From NCBI RefSeq assembly GCF_001909055.1, contig NZ_LVWI01000003.1, positions 1 to 64,000 on the forward strand: 64,000 nucleotides of DNA. The letters are read 5' to 3'. Origin of the DNA: Paenibacillus helianthi. Its GTDB lineage: Bacteria > Bacillota > Bacilli > Paenibacillales > Paenibacillaceae. Below the pieces are notes generated by a model that saw only the letters and a program-made list of their open reading frames with translations, was not told the DNA's origin and made no database searches. Each line of letters begins with the position of its first letter. Positions within the stretch are counted from its first letter, which is position 1. The translations under genes and the position numbers were made by a program. Positions 34,901-42,420 of the stretch are shown one piece after another.

Positions 34901-37054
34901 GGCAAGGCCGGTGCGTATTCGATTATGTATGATGATGGTATCTACGAATCTGATTTACGGTTTGCCGGATTGCATGAAAAATACAAGCTGAAAGGAACGC
35001 TCGCGCTGATCAGCGGCTGGATCGACAATGCCTATAATGACACTGGCGCTTCCACGGGTACATGGGAGCAGTGGAAAGCGCTGTTGGATAAAGGGATTTT
35101 CGATGTAGCCAGCCATACGGTTACTCACCGCAATCTGACCACGCTCAGCGCGTCAGAGATGTCCTCCGAGTTAAAGGATTCTGTCGCCCGGATCAAGGAG
35201 AAGACTGGTTATAAGCCGGAATCGCTGGCGCTCCCGTACAATACGGGCAATGCAGCGGTTGCGGCAGAAGCAGCCAAGTATTTCGTTGCTGCACGCCAGG
35301 GGGGTAACAATGCCGGCAACGCCAGCAGCACAGAGCAGTATTACAATCTGAGCAGTACAATGGTTGAAAGTACGACAACAGCTGTTCAACTGGATGATTG
35401 GACCGACTTTGGTATTGCCAAGGGCAACTGGCTGATTCTGACCGGCCATGGCAATGATGGTGAAGGCTGGTCCTCACCTCCGCTCAGCCTGTATGACAAC
35501 CATTACGGATATGTAGCCCAGCGGAAAGATGCTCTTTGGAACGGTACCTTTGCCGAGGTGGGCAAATATTTGCGTGAAAGACAGAACGCTACAGCAAAGG
35601 TTACGAAAGCCGCTTCCGGTGCAATCGAGGTTAAGCTGGAGGGTACACTGGACCCGGCAGTATACAATGAGCCGTTAACCCTGAGAACGAAGGTTCCGGC
35701 AGAGTGGAACGAGGTTACTCTCACACGGGGAGCTACTTCTTATAACCTGAAGCCGGTCCGGGAAGGTGAAGGTGCATTCGTCTATTACGAAGCCGTGCCT
35801 GGAACGCAAATGCTGGTTATCAGTAAGAAGGGAACGGACACTCCGACTCCGACTCCGACTCCGGCTCCCACTCCTGATGCCGGAACACCAACAGCGACCC
35901 CTTCCGTTACCGTAGGCGCAACAGACAGTACGAAGTCTGTTCTTGCTCCCGGCACAGCGGAGCTTACGAAGGCGCTCGCCGCCGCTCAGGCAGATGCCAA
36001 TGGAGTGCGGACGCTTACGTTTAAGGCTGGATCAGCTGCGGGTAAAACAATATTTGAATTGCAGCTGCCTGCCTCATATCTGGCTTCGATGAAGCAGGTG
36101 CGGATCCAATACATTACCCCTGCAGGAAGTCTGCTACTTCCGGGCGATATGTTTGCGGGCATGGCTAAAGATGCGAAGCAGATCGCTGTGTCCGTTAAGC
36201 TCGCGGATCTGTCCGGTGCGGATGGAAACGTCAAGCAGGCTGCAGGCAGCCGTCCGGTTGTCGAGCTGGGCGCAGCTGTAGACGGCAACCCTGTCAGCTG
36301 GAAGAACAATCTAGCGACGGTTACGTTCCGCACGCCTTACCAGCTTTCCTCCGCCGAAGCGCTCAACCCGTCTCAGCTGACGTTCTGGCAGATCGGGGCA
36401 AACGGCAAGGGACAGCCGGTAGTCAGCGGACGATATGACAGCACAGGCAGAGAGATGCAATTCACCACACATCACTTCAGCCGCTATGCCGTTGTCTCTG
36501 TAGCCAAGAGTTTCGGCGATCTGGGCCGCTACGGCTGGGCGCAGGCAGCGGTGGAAGCTCTTGCCTCTAAGGGAGCTATCCAGGGAGTCTCGGAGCAATC
36601 GTATTCGCCTGCGCAGACTATTACCCGCGCAGATGCGGTGGTCATGATTATGCGGCTGTTTGATCTGCAGGCGCAAGCCTCCAATTCCTTTACGGATATA
36701 GCGCAGGCTGATTATTACTATGAAGATGTGAATGCTGCCCGGACGCTGGGCATTGTTCGCGGTACGGGCAGTGATGAGTTCCGGCCGAAGCAGCCGGTAA
36801 CCCGTCAGGAAATGATAATGATGATGGATAACGCCATGCTTGCGGCAGGCAAGGAGCACTCCGTGGGCAGCGGGGAGGCATTGCCGGAATTCAGGGATGC
36901 TTCTAAGGTATCCGCTTATGCCAGGGAAAGTGTAGCCCGTGCGGTTTCGGCTGGTTTGTTCCAGGGCTATAACGGTTACTTGCAGCCCGTTTCGCCAATC
37001 ACAAGAGCGGAAGCTGCTGTCACGCTTTACCGGTTGTATGGAATCATGTATTAG
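28946..37054 (+). CDS. giant secreted multi-enzyme SLH protein (GH2, SGNH esterase, NodB deacetylase)
   Basis: About 2702 residues, anchored at the cell surface. Order: signal peptide ending near AYA-Q (residue 45); four beta-sandwich-like repeats (about 55-218, 240-417, 430-575, 596-758), each beginning like WYQNFE and ending like YYFDEMYF; a GH2 module (about 800-1415; acid/base about Glu1240 in GVSNESG, nucleophile about Glu1328 in IATEYGYW); two more repeats (about 1433-1585, 1602-1753); an SGNH hydrolase (GDSITAG with Ser1784, GTND, DKIHPN); a polysaccharide deacetylase (YDDG at 1996-1997, SHTVTH with His2057 and His2061); a TPTPTP linker; an unassigned domain; and three SLH domains from about 2522. 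ATG 28946 follows AAAGGAG; the frame runs further upstream through the duplicated leader. Together the parts suggest trimming and deacylation of a complex polysaccharide. Confidence 0.9.
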   Translation: MQSISRSVKRKRGHNKYFAAVMALVLLLPGVFGGMARDTAYAQETPPQTPPQTQTDSKWYQNFEQAGEGKTYGISAVGTSSTASITDLTPGGGSRGSVRLTQTNDNNPSGGAWNTDIYGFTVSPQKDTVTEGTYYDASAYDYLNFYVLDTDVHNPNVVIRDADGKEWNANTDQNLSVKDQWTRLSIPLDKTKLDFSRIVSISLGEYWGWGNIYYFDEMYFSKSAAALPPAYPDDGNVPSAPVMYQSFEQPGSDGSYGLAGQGTATIAQRVTADAAYSSSSGSLKMVQNTYTDGDGKERNEAWNTGVYGAGIKPEGNSTVSGVTYMDASPFSYLLFYVKDTTAAAGSSIHVVFKDTEGGVWDTETSAAVKTQSKQWVKMTVKLDKSKINLSRLQQIELGSYWGYGNVYYYDDLYLAQKETDASPAIKPERTALFNDFESRTGYSAGSATTAETSADIANAAGMAGVKVTTVKNDWPYAAGSYLSVQPKAGGTFDASAYSYLAFYLKDTQGSNGVEFRIKDANGGVWDTWGTAKSTKNKWVNMQLSLKEASKIDLTKIVSVDIGFYNAGVYYLDDMYFAMAEDDVLAGFISGNQNIGAVWYQNFETKGQDGQYGITAGTGVSTTLSMDKSANPYNSASIRAVLSQDSTNPATNGINVKPQALEESPDKNQPYDYKAEFDATNFSHLIFYVWDEQGGQTLSVQLKDAGGKTVDWQTGKTTTAGWNRIAMPLDKSLNFQFARLSTVTVTPAKAGTYYLDEFYFAKKESAGFPNAGFTQLVLKDVDGEAMPYSGSLPLGSFEKQKDRTYLSLNGDWKKERTTLDSNLSAAPRDSARTAGLEDEAGGRQETGYNDSGWAGKTLPLPEDESTAYESLSGPENKSDKSGYQGGVWYRKHFEVNSSLAGQPAQLTFLGVNYFADVWINGKYAGGHQGGYTPFALDASNLLNYGGDNVIAVRVDNPKWDKFNNGEIVPYATSDWFNYTGILRDAYVEFMPDTYVVRSDVRTLGTDGDLSVRTFLNHTGKTAEQVQLSYTIYEAKIGESNRLSEYAQDLTGTEAAAAQGSALTVPASGQAVQTLKVKVPKPKLWSPSEPNLYILKVEQKTGGAVTDTFYTQFGIRTLEADGVQLKLNGELAPFLTGVGYTEDSSDKGPSLNDATRYSDLLKIKEELKANFVRTGHFPHSLPTYQFADRIGLAIWQEIPAYWFSGEAFDLQRQRGQAKQMMEEMIFSNYNRPSVWFDGVSNESGGQLERVNFIQEMRDAAHAIDGTRLVGQSAVANPYKGVSDHSHSPADIIGMTMYFGAFYGANPDLETQEEIEAIHALHPGKPIIATEYGYWSGDETASDTRQTTLFTGTFNAFARTATRAEDGTPNPGGLLSGAAWWTAYNWYTNITGLQTMGLYHMDRTTPKQVKDILAERYNRYNRISAGTQPNPAGISAWFQSFESGRGYLASSPQLQLESAADSAAGNGTKSLKITAGSGADGTYAAFVPQGGAINSDLTGYNYLNFYAKDSVGDRPLSVTLVDAEGHSWTTETDGKTVKNAWTRLSVPLLKSQGVPLSSRQLNTLAITQIRIGMNASEQLWVDNFFAATYKTGVEPASYPVGSSGWFQSFEEPDVQVGQGVNATATVDRTFGVNPGGTGSVKLEVTGDAGSPGADKQSVIIKPQGGAASIDASSFNYLAFYVKDMQGSNTVHVTFVDTDGTVSVNNWTDVSSVKGQWTKVYLPLMKTSADISSLKEIRLSEWNPGTYYFDDLYFAEYPSDEIPATYTEKIPEKNRPEGQIKVAAVGDSITAGAGLKYAGVTSYPAQLQSLLGSNFAVKNFGVSGRTLQKDGDDPYWNEAAFAASKTYAPDVVVIQLGTNDTKAWNWKEGQNHFLSDYTELIQLYQALPSHPKVFVNLPPAIFNDDPNQAYGIVNSVLQNGVIPLIRKAAEATGATLIDVNAATTGSSSDFPDKIHPNPKGAWTLADTVAKAIRGKLFNIGDTEVTTWKDGKAGAYSIMYDDGIYESDLRFAGLHEKYKLKGTLALISGWIDNAYNDTGASTGTWEQWKALLDKGIFDVASHTVTHRNLTTLSASEMSSELKDSVARIKEKTGYKPESLALPYNTGNAAVAAEAAKYFVAARQGGNNAGNASSTEQYYNLSSTMVESTTTAVQLDDWTDFGIAKGNWLILTGHGNDGEGWSSPPLSLYDNHYGYVAQRKDALWNGTFAEVGKYLRERQNATAKVTKAASGAIEVKLEGTLDPAVYNEPLTLRTKVPAEWNEVTLTRGATSYNLKPVREGEGAFVYYEAVPGTQMLVISKKGTDTPTPTPTPAPTPDAGTPTATPSVTVGATDSTKSVLAPGTAELTKALAAAQADANGVRTLTFKAGSAAGKTIFELQLPASYLASMKQVRIQYITPAGSLLLPGDMFAGMAKDAKQIAVSVKLADLSGADGNVKQAAGSRPVVELGAAVDGNPVSWKNNLATVTFRTPYQLSSAEALNPSQLTFWQIGANGKGQPVVSGRYDSTGREMQFTTHHFSRYAVVSVAKSFGDLGRYGWAQAAVEALASKGAIQGVSEQSYSPAQTITRADAVVMIMRLFDLQAQASNSFTDIAQADYYYEDVNAARTLGIVRGTGSDEFRPKQPVTRQEMIMMMDNAMLAAGKEHSVGSGEALPEFRDASKVSAYARESVARAVSAGLFQGYNGYLQPVSPITRAEAAVTLYRLYGIMY

Positions 37055-37131
37055 TTGAATTGGCGGGCCGTTTCTGCGAATGTTTTGCGGTGACAGGTCA
37101 CCTTCAAGTTTAAAAGCATAAAAGTTAATAA

Positions 37132-37176
37132 GAGCAGCGCTCCTCCTGTTATTGGAGGAGCGCTGCTCCATTTTTT
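37132..37176 (+). terminator. strong terminator after the giant gene
   Basis: A perfect 15-bp stem, GAGCAGCGCTCCTCC (37132-37146) with its complement at 37154-37168, and a 7-base loop, then CATTTTTT. It overlaps the very end of the decayed transposase frame on the other strand. Confidence 0.9.
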
Positions 37177-37600
37177 GGTCCATGTCTTCTCGCTTCAATA
37201 GATTGTGGGCTAGTGAAAGCCAACCGACTTCTAGCGTCATTTTGCCGATGCCCCGAAGCAGAAAACGCCGGAAGCCCCGGTTATTTTTCAGTGGTCCAAA
37301 TACACTTTCCGGCTCCGTCATTCAACGTACAGCTCCTGCTTCACTCCGCAACTGTTCCCGCGCTTGGTACTGGTATCGTAGCCATTCCAGACGGATGGCC
37401 ACCTCCCGATTTCCTGCCGCTTTCGTGAAACGCTCCTTTAGGGGGCAGCCGTCACAAGAACTGCTTCGGTAATGACGTCTACGAATTTCATAGCCGCTCT
37501 CTAAGGTCTCCTTGCTTTCCCAGTGGAAATGCAGCATTTTCCCGGCTGGGCACGTCCAGTACTTCATTTTACCAAAGGATGGTTTCTTTTTTTGCGTTTT
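37142..37600 (-). pseudogene. decayed IS1182-like transposase, C-terminal part
   Basis: Reading the minus strand, 37567-37322 gives YWTCPAGKMLHFHWESK, YEIRRRHYRSSSCDGCPLKERF and ends EAGAVR-stop. A new frame directly continues from 37321 as VFGPLKNNRGFRRFLLRGIGKM and LSLAHNLLKRE. These are the cysteine-rich and final segments of IS1182-family transposases, here separated by a small deletion/frameshift. The N-terminal catalytic part is absent and the frame has no own stop. A remnant, not a working element. Confidence 0.8.
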
Positions 37601-37603
37601 TTA

Positions 37604-37790
37604 AAGATTGTAGTTCCATTTCCCGCTTAAACAGCGGAGAGGACGGAACGACCCGCGTAAAAGCGGCAGCGGTCGCCTTTATCCCCGGATTTTCACCGCG
37701 AAGGAGAATACATAAAATCTGGGGACCACAGCGATTGGAACAACGGTCCGTTCACGGTGCGTCGACCCAAGTAGCTTACGAATCTCATAT
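37604..37790. repeat. intergenic repeat, copy 1
   Basis: 37604-37636 (ATTGTAGTTCCATTTCCCGCTTAAACAGCG within it) matches 60491-60523 apart from a few bases. The phrase GTTCACGGTGCGTC at about 37749 corresponds to GTTCACGGAGCGTC near 60528, so both ends of a longer element are kept while the middle differs in length. No gene is seen in it. It abuts the transposase remnant and may be part of a non-autonomous element. Confidence 0.5.
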
Positions 37791-37827
37791 GTATAGATAA
37801 GGGCTGAAAGAAGGGAACGAAAGGTTA

Positions 37828-37855
37828 TTGAAATCGATTTCATTGATGTTATAAT
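37828..37855 (+). promoter_or_regulatory. promoter of the LacI gene with operator over the -35
   Basis: TTGAAA (37828-37833) and TATAAT (37850-37855) are 16 bases apart. The palindrome TGAAATCGATTTCA (37829-37842) covers the -35, so the repressor probably controls its own synthesis. Confidence 0.8.
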
Positions 37856-37887
37856 GGGTTTATCAAACCTTGAAAGTATGTGAACAA

Positions 37888-38907
37888 ATGAAGGATAGCA
37901 AAATTATCGATGTTGCCCGGATTGCCAATGTCTCGCCCGCGACGGTATCCCGTGTATTGAACGACAGCCCGCTGGTAACCAAGGAAACGCAAAATAAGGT
38001 ATTGAAGGCCATTCAGGAATTGAATTACACACCGAACGCCATGGGCAAGCAACTCCGATCCCGAAAGACCATGACGCTCGGCGTCGTCGTACTCGATATC
38101 GGGATATCTTATCATGCCGAGATTATCAAGGGCATAGAACAAAAGGCAAACGCAATGAATTACAAAATCCTCATCTGCAACTCACAAAATGAGAAGATGA
38201 AGGAACTGGAGTATTTGTCGCTGCTTCAGAACCGGACTGTGGACGGCATTATCCTGGTGTCGCCAATGCTGAGCGACGGGGAGATCGCATCCTTCGCAGG
38301 TGAAGGCTATGCCATTGGGGTTATCGGACGGCGCCTTGGACATCTTAACATTCCTTGTTCCACTACGGATAACTGGAAAATCGGCCATGATGTGGTCACT
38401 CACCTGGTGGCAAACGGGCACCGGCGGATTGCTTATCTGAACGGCTACGAGGACGCGCTGGACAGCATCGACCGGCTGCAAGGATTTAAGGAGGGGCTGG
38501 CTGAAGCGGGACTGCCTTTTCTGCCAACTCTAGTTGACAAAGGAGATTTTTCCGAAGATGGAGGATACGCGGCTTTCCGTCGTTTATGGGAAGAGAGCAG
38601 CGATTTTACAGCGGTATTTGCCGCCAATGACGAGATGGCACTCGGAGTATACAAAGCTTGCTCTGAATATGGGATTGCAATTCCAGACCGCATGGCGGTG
38701 GTGGGTGTCGACAATATCCGGATTACCAACTATGTTTCGCCTAAGATTAGCTCCGTTGAACAGCCGCTGTACGAGTTGGGGGGGCTGCTGGCGGACAAGG
38801 TTATTGATCAGATCAACGGTGATCTCCAGCCGGGTCAAAAGGATTTTGTGATCAATTCCAGGCTAATTGTCAAAGGTTCTTCACAAAAAGGAGCTGATTC
38901 GATATGA
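37888..38907 (+). CDS. LacI-family transcriptional repressor
   Basis: About 339 residues: an N-terminal LacI helix-turn-helix (IIDVARIANVSPATVSRVLND) with the hinge helix near LNYTPNAMGKQLRSRKT, then a periplasmic-binding-protein-like sugar domain (GIEQKANAMNYKILICNSQN, VDGIILVSPM, VFAANDEMALGVYKACSEYG, VVGVDNI). ATG 37888 gives the normal N-terminus; the frame opens at TTG 37870. Its own promoter and the giant surface-protein gene share the same 14-bp palindrome with a central CG, the usual form of LacI-type operators, so this protein is the likely binder. The inducer is probably a sugar released by the surface enzymes. Confidence 0.93.
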   Translation: MKDSKIIDVARIANVSPATVSRVLNDSPLVTKETQNKVLKAIQELNYTPNAMGKQLRSRKTMTLGVVVLDIGISYHAEIIKGIEQKANAMNYKILICNSQNEKMKELEYLSLLQNRTVDGIILVSPMLSDGEIASFAGEGYAIGVIGRRLGHLNIPCSTTDNWKIGHDVVTHLVANGHRRIAYLNGYEDALDSIDRLQGFKEGLAEAGLPFLPTLVDKGDFSEDGGYAAFRRLWEESSDFTAVFAANDEMALGVYKACSEYGIAIPDRMAVVGVDNIRITNYVSPKISSVEQPLYELGGLLADKVIDQINGDLQPGQKDFVINSRLIVKGSSQKGADSI

Positions 38908-38959
38908 ATGCCTACTCACGCGGCTAAGAACAACACTATCTTTTGAGGGGGGATCATAC

Positions 38960-41260
38960 ATGAAAATGCCGCACAGAAAAGTAGATCGCTACTTCGGGAA
39001 GTTTTTTTCTGTAATGGTAGTTACGATATTTCTGACTATTTCCATACTGTCCATCATTCTGTATATGAATTTTGAGAAAATCGCGCTCAGCCAGTCCTAC
39101 GATCAGACGATGGACAATCTGGCGCAGACGACTCAGGAAGCCTCCGTGATGGCTGTGACCGCCGCCACGTTCGCCAAGCAGATTCATAGCGACCAGAATA
39201 TCGCCAATCTGCTTAATTTTCCTGACCTCAGCGCTCAGGACATCGATAGTTCCATCCGCCAGTTAACCAATTACCGTGAAACCTCGCCGTTTATCGATTC
39301 CATCTATGTTTATAATGCCGAGTCACGCACCTTCTATATCACTTCGGATATGAGCGTGCCCTCGGTGTTCAGCGAGGCGGAATTTTACGACCAGGAGCTG
39401 AGCGCCATGCTCCAGCATGTGAACGATTACAAAACACTGATGCCGATTCCCCGTAAGCTGAAGATCGACGGGCTCGTTGGAAACATCGCGGAGCGGGAAA
39501 GGGATACGTATACTTTTTTGCTGTATGACACACTCAGCAAGAAGCCGCGGAAGAATGCGGTTGTCGTCAACATCAAGGAGACGCAGCTGCAAAAGCATAT
39601 CGACGGTTCGCTGACGAATGATCCGACGAATACCTTTCTGATCGACGAGAACGGCACGCTTGTCACGAACAGCTGGAAGACGCCGATGCTGACCAACCTT
39701 AAGGGTACGCCGTATATTGACCGGATCTTGCGCGGACCGGACGATTCCGGGTATTTTGCCGCTGAGGTGGATCATGTCAAAAGTCTAGTCACCTACAGCA
39801 GTCCGGACTATCTGGGCTGGAGATATATCCGCATTGTGCCTTATTCAGTGATCAGCCGGAATATCGATAGTATGCGGATCAAGACGCTGATCGTTGCCGG
39901 GGCCATCCTGTTCGCCGGACTCGCAATCTCCTCACTGCTGTCCCGGCGGATCTTCAGCGGGCTGAACCATAAGCTCTCCCGGCTGGGTAAGCTGGAAACA
40001 GAACAGCGGGAGAGCGTCCAGGCGATGCGCTCGGAATATCTCCGCAGCCTGTTGAACGGGTATACACAGATGAACGCCGGGCATGCAGCCGCGCGGTTTG
40101 AACGGTACGGCATTCCGCTGGATCCTGCACAGCCGGTCCGTGTCCTGCTGATTTTGGTGGACGATCACCTGTTGTTCGTGAACCGGTACAAAGCGGAGGA
40201 CCGCAAGCTGCTGCTCTACGGAGTGCTCAACATTGCCCAGGAGCTCTTCGCCGCCGCTGGCATTCCAGCCGCTGCGGCGGATATCGGGGATGAACAGGCG
40301 GCGGTGCTGCTTCAGATGTCCGGCGAAGCCGAAGGTGACCGGGAGCGGTGCAGAGATTATGCCGCTTGGATTCAAACTGCGGTCAGCGAATATTTAAAGC
40401 TATCGGTCACTGTATCCTCCAGCCTGAGCGGTCCGGGGATCGAAGCGGTGCATGCCTTGTATCAGCAAGCAGTGGAAGCCTCATACACCTGGGTATTCAG
40501 CGGAGCCGGCAGCCATATCGAAGCCGAAGAAGTGGAACAGAACAAGACCAAACGTTATGAATATCCGCTGCAGAAAGAAAAGCAGATGATTGATGAGCTG
40601 ATGCTGGGGCGGATAGCTGATGTAAGGCAGCTGTTCCGTGAGATCATTATAGATACGGCTGATTATACCTATATATCCTACCAGTTTGCCGTTTCACACC
40701 TGACCTTTGCGCTGCAGAACGCACTGCGGATTATCCGGCAGCATTCTCCGTCGAACGAGGACTGGGAGTTCATTAACCTGCACCTGTATATGCCTCACTC
40801 CCGGGCAGAGACGATGGGGCAGTTCATTGAACGTTGTATGTCCCTGTTTGATCAGCTGGAGAATCAGATGAATGAACGGAAAAAGAGCCGGCAGGATGAA
40901 TTGCCGTGCCGGATCAAAAAAATTCTCGATGAACGTTATGCCGATCCGAATTTGTCTCTGGACATGCTGGCAGACGAGCTCGGCATGTCCGCCACCTATC
41001 TCGGGCGCGTGTTCAAACAGCATACGCTGCAGACGATACTCGGTTATATCCAGGAGGTGCGGATGAGCAGAGTGCGCGAGCTGCTCCTGCATACGGATGC
41101 CCCTGTCGGAGAAATCGCAGAACGCGCCGGCTTCTCGAACAGCCCGTACTTTTTTAAAGCGTTCAAGAAGTATAACGGTGTAACGCCTGCGGAATACCGC
41201 AGAACGGGCCGGGACCGAACGGATGAGGATGGTGTAGAGTCAGGCATTGCTGCTGAATAG
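38960..41260 (+). CDS. membrane-bound AraC-type sensor-regulator
   Basis: About 766 residues. A membrane helix near residues 14-36 (VMVVTIFLTISILSIILYM), an extracytoplasmic sensor region of about 260 residues, a second helix near 300 (LIVAGAILFAGLAISSL), a long cytoplasmic linker and a C-terminal AraC DNA-binding domain with two helix-turn-helices (LSLDMLADELGMSATYLGRVFK and VGEIAERAGFSNSPYFFKAFKKY). It joins in one chain what YesM/YesN split into two proteins, but has no kinase domain. ATG 38960 follows GAGGGGGG; the frame extends upstream into the LacI gene without a better start. It should control the importer genes that follow. Confidence 0.9.
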   Translation: MKMPHRKVDRYFGKFFSVMVVTIFLTISILSIILYMNFEKIALSQSYDQTMDNLAQTTQEASVMAVTAATFAKQIHSDQNIANLLNFPDLSAQDIDSSIRQLTNYRETSPFIDSIYVYNAESRTFYITSDMSVPSVFSEAEFYDQELSAMLQHVNDYKTLMPIPRKLKIDGLVGNIAERERDTYTFLLYDTLSKKPRKNAVVVNIKETQLQKHIDGSLTNDPTNTFLIDENGTLVTNSWKTPMLTNLKGTPYIDRILRGPDDSGYFAAEVDHVKSLVTYSSPDYLGWRYIRIVPYSVISRNIDSMRIKTLIVAGAILFAGLAISSLLSRRIFSGLNHKLSRLGKLETEQRESVQAMRSEYLRSLLNGYTQMNAGHAAARFERYGIPLDPAQPVRVLLILVDDHLLFVNRYKAEDRKLLLYGVLNIAQELFAAAGIPAAAADIGDEQAAVLLQMSGEAEGDRERCRDYAAWIQTAVSEYLKLSVTVSSSLSGPGIEAVHALYQQAVEASYTWVFSGAGSHIEAEEVEQNKTKRYEYPLQKEKQMIDELMLGRIADVRQLFREIIIDTADYTYISYQFAVSHLTFALQNALRIIRQHSPSNEDWEFINLHLYMPHSRAETMGQFIERCMSLFDQLENQMNERKKSRQDELPCRIKKILDERYADPNLSLDMLADELGMSATYLGRVFKQHTLQTILGYIQEVRMSRVRELLLHTDAPVGEIAERAGFSNSPYFFKAFKKYNGVTPAEYRRTGRDRTDEDGVESGIAAE

Positions 41261-41264
41261 ACGG

Positions 41265-41306
41265 AGGCGTTCCGTGGCGGGAAAACCGCATAGGAACGCC
41301 TTTTTT
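41265..41306 (+). terminator. Rho-independent terminator after the AraC gene
   Basis: AGGCGTTCC (41265-41273) pairs with GGAACGCCT (41293-41301), with a small inner GCGG/CCGC stem, then a T-run. It separates the regulator from the importer operon. Confidence 0.85.
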
Positions 41307-41484
41307 AACGGATAGAAGTAGCAATTAAGCAGTCAGTTCGGAAAAAATTAGTCTGCTTTTTAAGCGGAAAGTGAGTCATATCGCATATGGTAAGTTGCCC
41401 GGAAATAGTCTCTATCCTAGTATAGAGTTTGTAGCCGGGAGTACCGGCGGAACATACAAACAGAAGGAGAAGGAGGCCGATTCG

Positions 41485-42405
41485 ATGTCCGGAAAGGGCG
41501 GGATCATCCGGGAGCTGCGTCAGAGCAAGACGCTTCTGCTAATGATTGCACCAACCATTGTGTTTTTCATTGTGTTTAGTTACATCCCGATGATAGGCGT
41601 GTATTACGCCTTTACGAAGTTTGATTTTGACGGAGGGCTGTTTGGAAGCCAGTTTGTCGGGATGGAGAATTTTAAGTTCTTATTTAATACTGGAGTGTTG
41701 TGGAATCTGACCAAGAATACCGTGCTGTATAATCTGGCGTTCATTTTACTGGGTAATATCATGCAGATTATTTGTGCCGTATTCCTTGCTCAGCTGTCCG
41801 GCAAGCTGTTTAAGAAGACAGCCCAGTCGCTGATGTTTCTTCCCTATTTTCTGTCCTGGGTGCTGGTAGGCGCGTTCGTCTATAACCTGTTCTCAGATCT
41901 TGGGGTAGTCAACAGTGTACTTAAGCAGCTTGGACTTCATTCCTATGATTTCTACCTGCATACGGCACCATGGAAGTTCATTATTGTGTTCTTTAGTGTC
42001 TGGAAAGGACTTGGCTATGGTACTGTCATTTATTTGGCAGCCATTATGGCGATCAGCGATGAATATTACGAAGCAGCGAAAATCGACGGGGCGACTATCT
42101 TTCAGCAAATCCGCAATATTACGCTGCCGTTGCTGAAGCCTACATTCATTCTGCTGATTCTGTTCAGTCTAGGCGGCATTATGAAGGGGCAATTCGATCT
42201 GTTCTATCAGATTATCGGCAGCAATGGTATGCTCTACGATGCCACAGATATTATCGATACGTTTGTGTTCCGTTCCCTGACAGTCAATTTTGACATCGGT
42301 ATGGGTACGGCAGCCGGCCTGTATCAATCATTCTTCGGCTTCGCTTTAATTATGATTGTCAATTACATCATCCGTAAGACGAACAAGGACTACTCTTTGT
42401 TTTAG
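41485..42405 (+). CDS. sugar ABC importer permease (LplB type)
   Basis: About 306 residues with six membrane helices. The cytoplasmic EAA loop that docks the ATPase is YYEAAKIDGATIFQQIRNITLPLLKP. LplB-type proteins are the first permease of CUT1-like importers for oligosaccharides. ATG 41485 lies eight bases after AGGAGG; the frame extends upstream to 41371. No ATPase gene is present here, so a shared MsmX-like ATPase encoded elsewhere is expected. It works with the next two genes. Confidence 0.93.
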   Translation: MSGKGGIIRELRQSKTLLLMIAPTIVFFIVFSYIPMIGVYYAFTKFDFDGGLFGSQFVGMENFKFLFNTGVLWNLTKNTVLYNLAFILLGNIMQIICAVFLAQLSGKLFKKTAQSLMFLPYFLSWVLVGAFVYNLFSDLGVVNSVLKQLGLHSYDFYLHTAPWKFIIVFFSVWKGLGYGTVIYLAAIMAISDEYYEAAKIDGATIFQQIRNITLPLLKPTFILLILFSLGGIMKGQFDLFYQIIGSNGMLYDATDIIDTFVFRSLTVNFDIGMGTAAGLYQSFFGFALIMIVNYIIRKTNKDYSLF

Positions 42406-42420
42406 AAAGGAGGTATACGC

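Noticed and set aside
35845-35905. Short tandem repeat ACTCCGACTCCG
   Set aside because: It encodes the TPTPTP linker between domains of the giant protein; such linkers are ordinary in secreted enzymes and need no separate explanation.
36311-37141. Minus-strand frame continuing from the transposase remnant
   Set aside because: Only the part from 37142 upwards matches transposase; the rest is antisense to the SLH domains and remains open by chance because the remnant has lost its stop.
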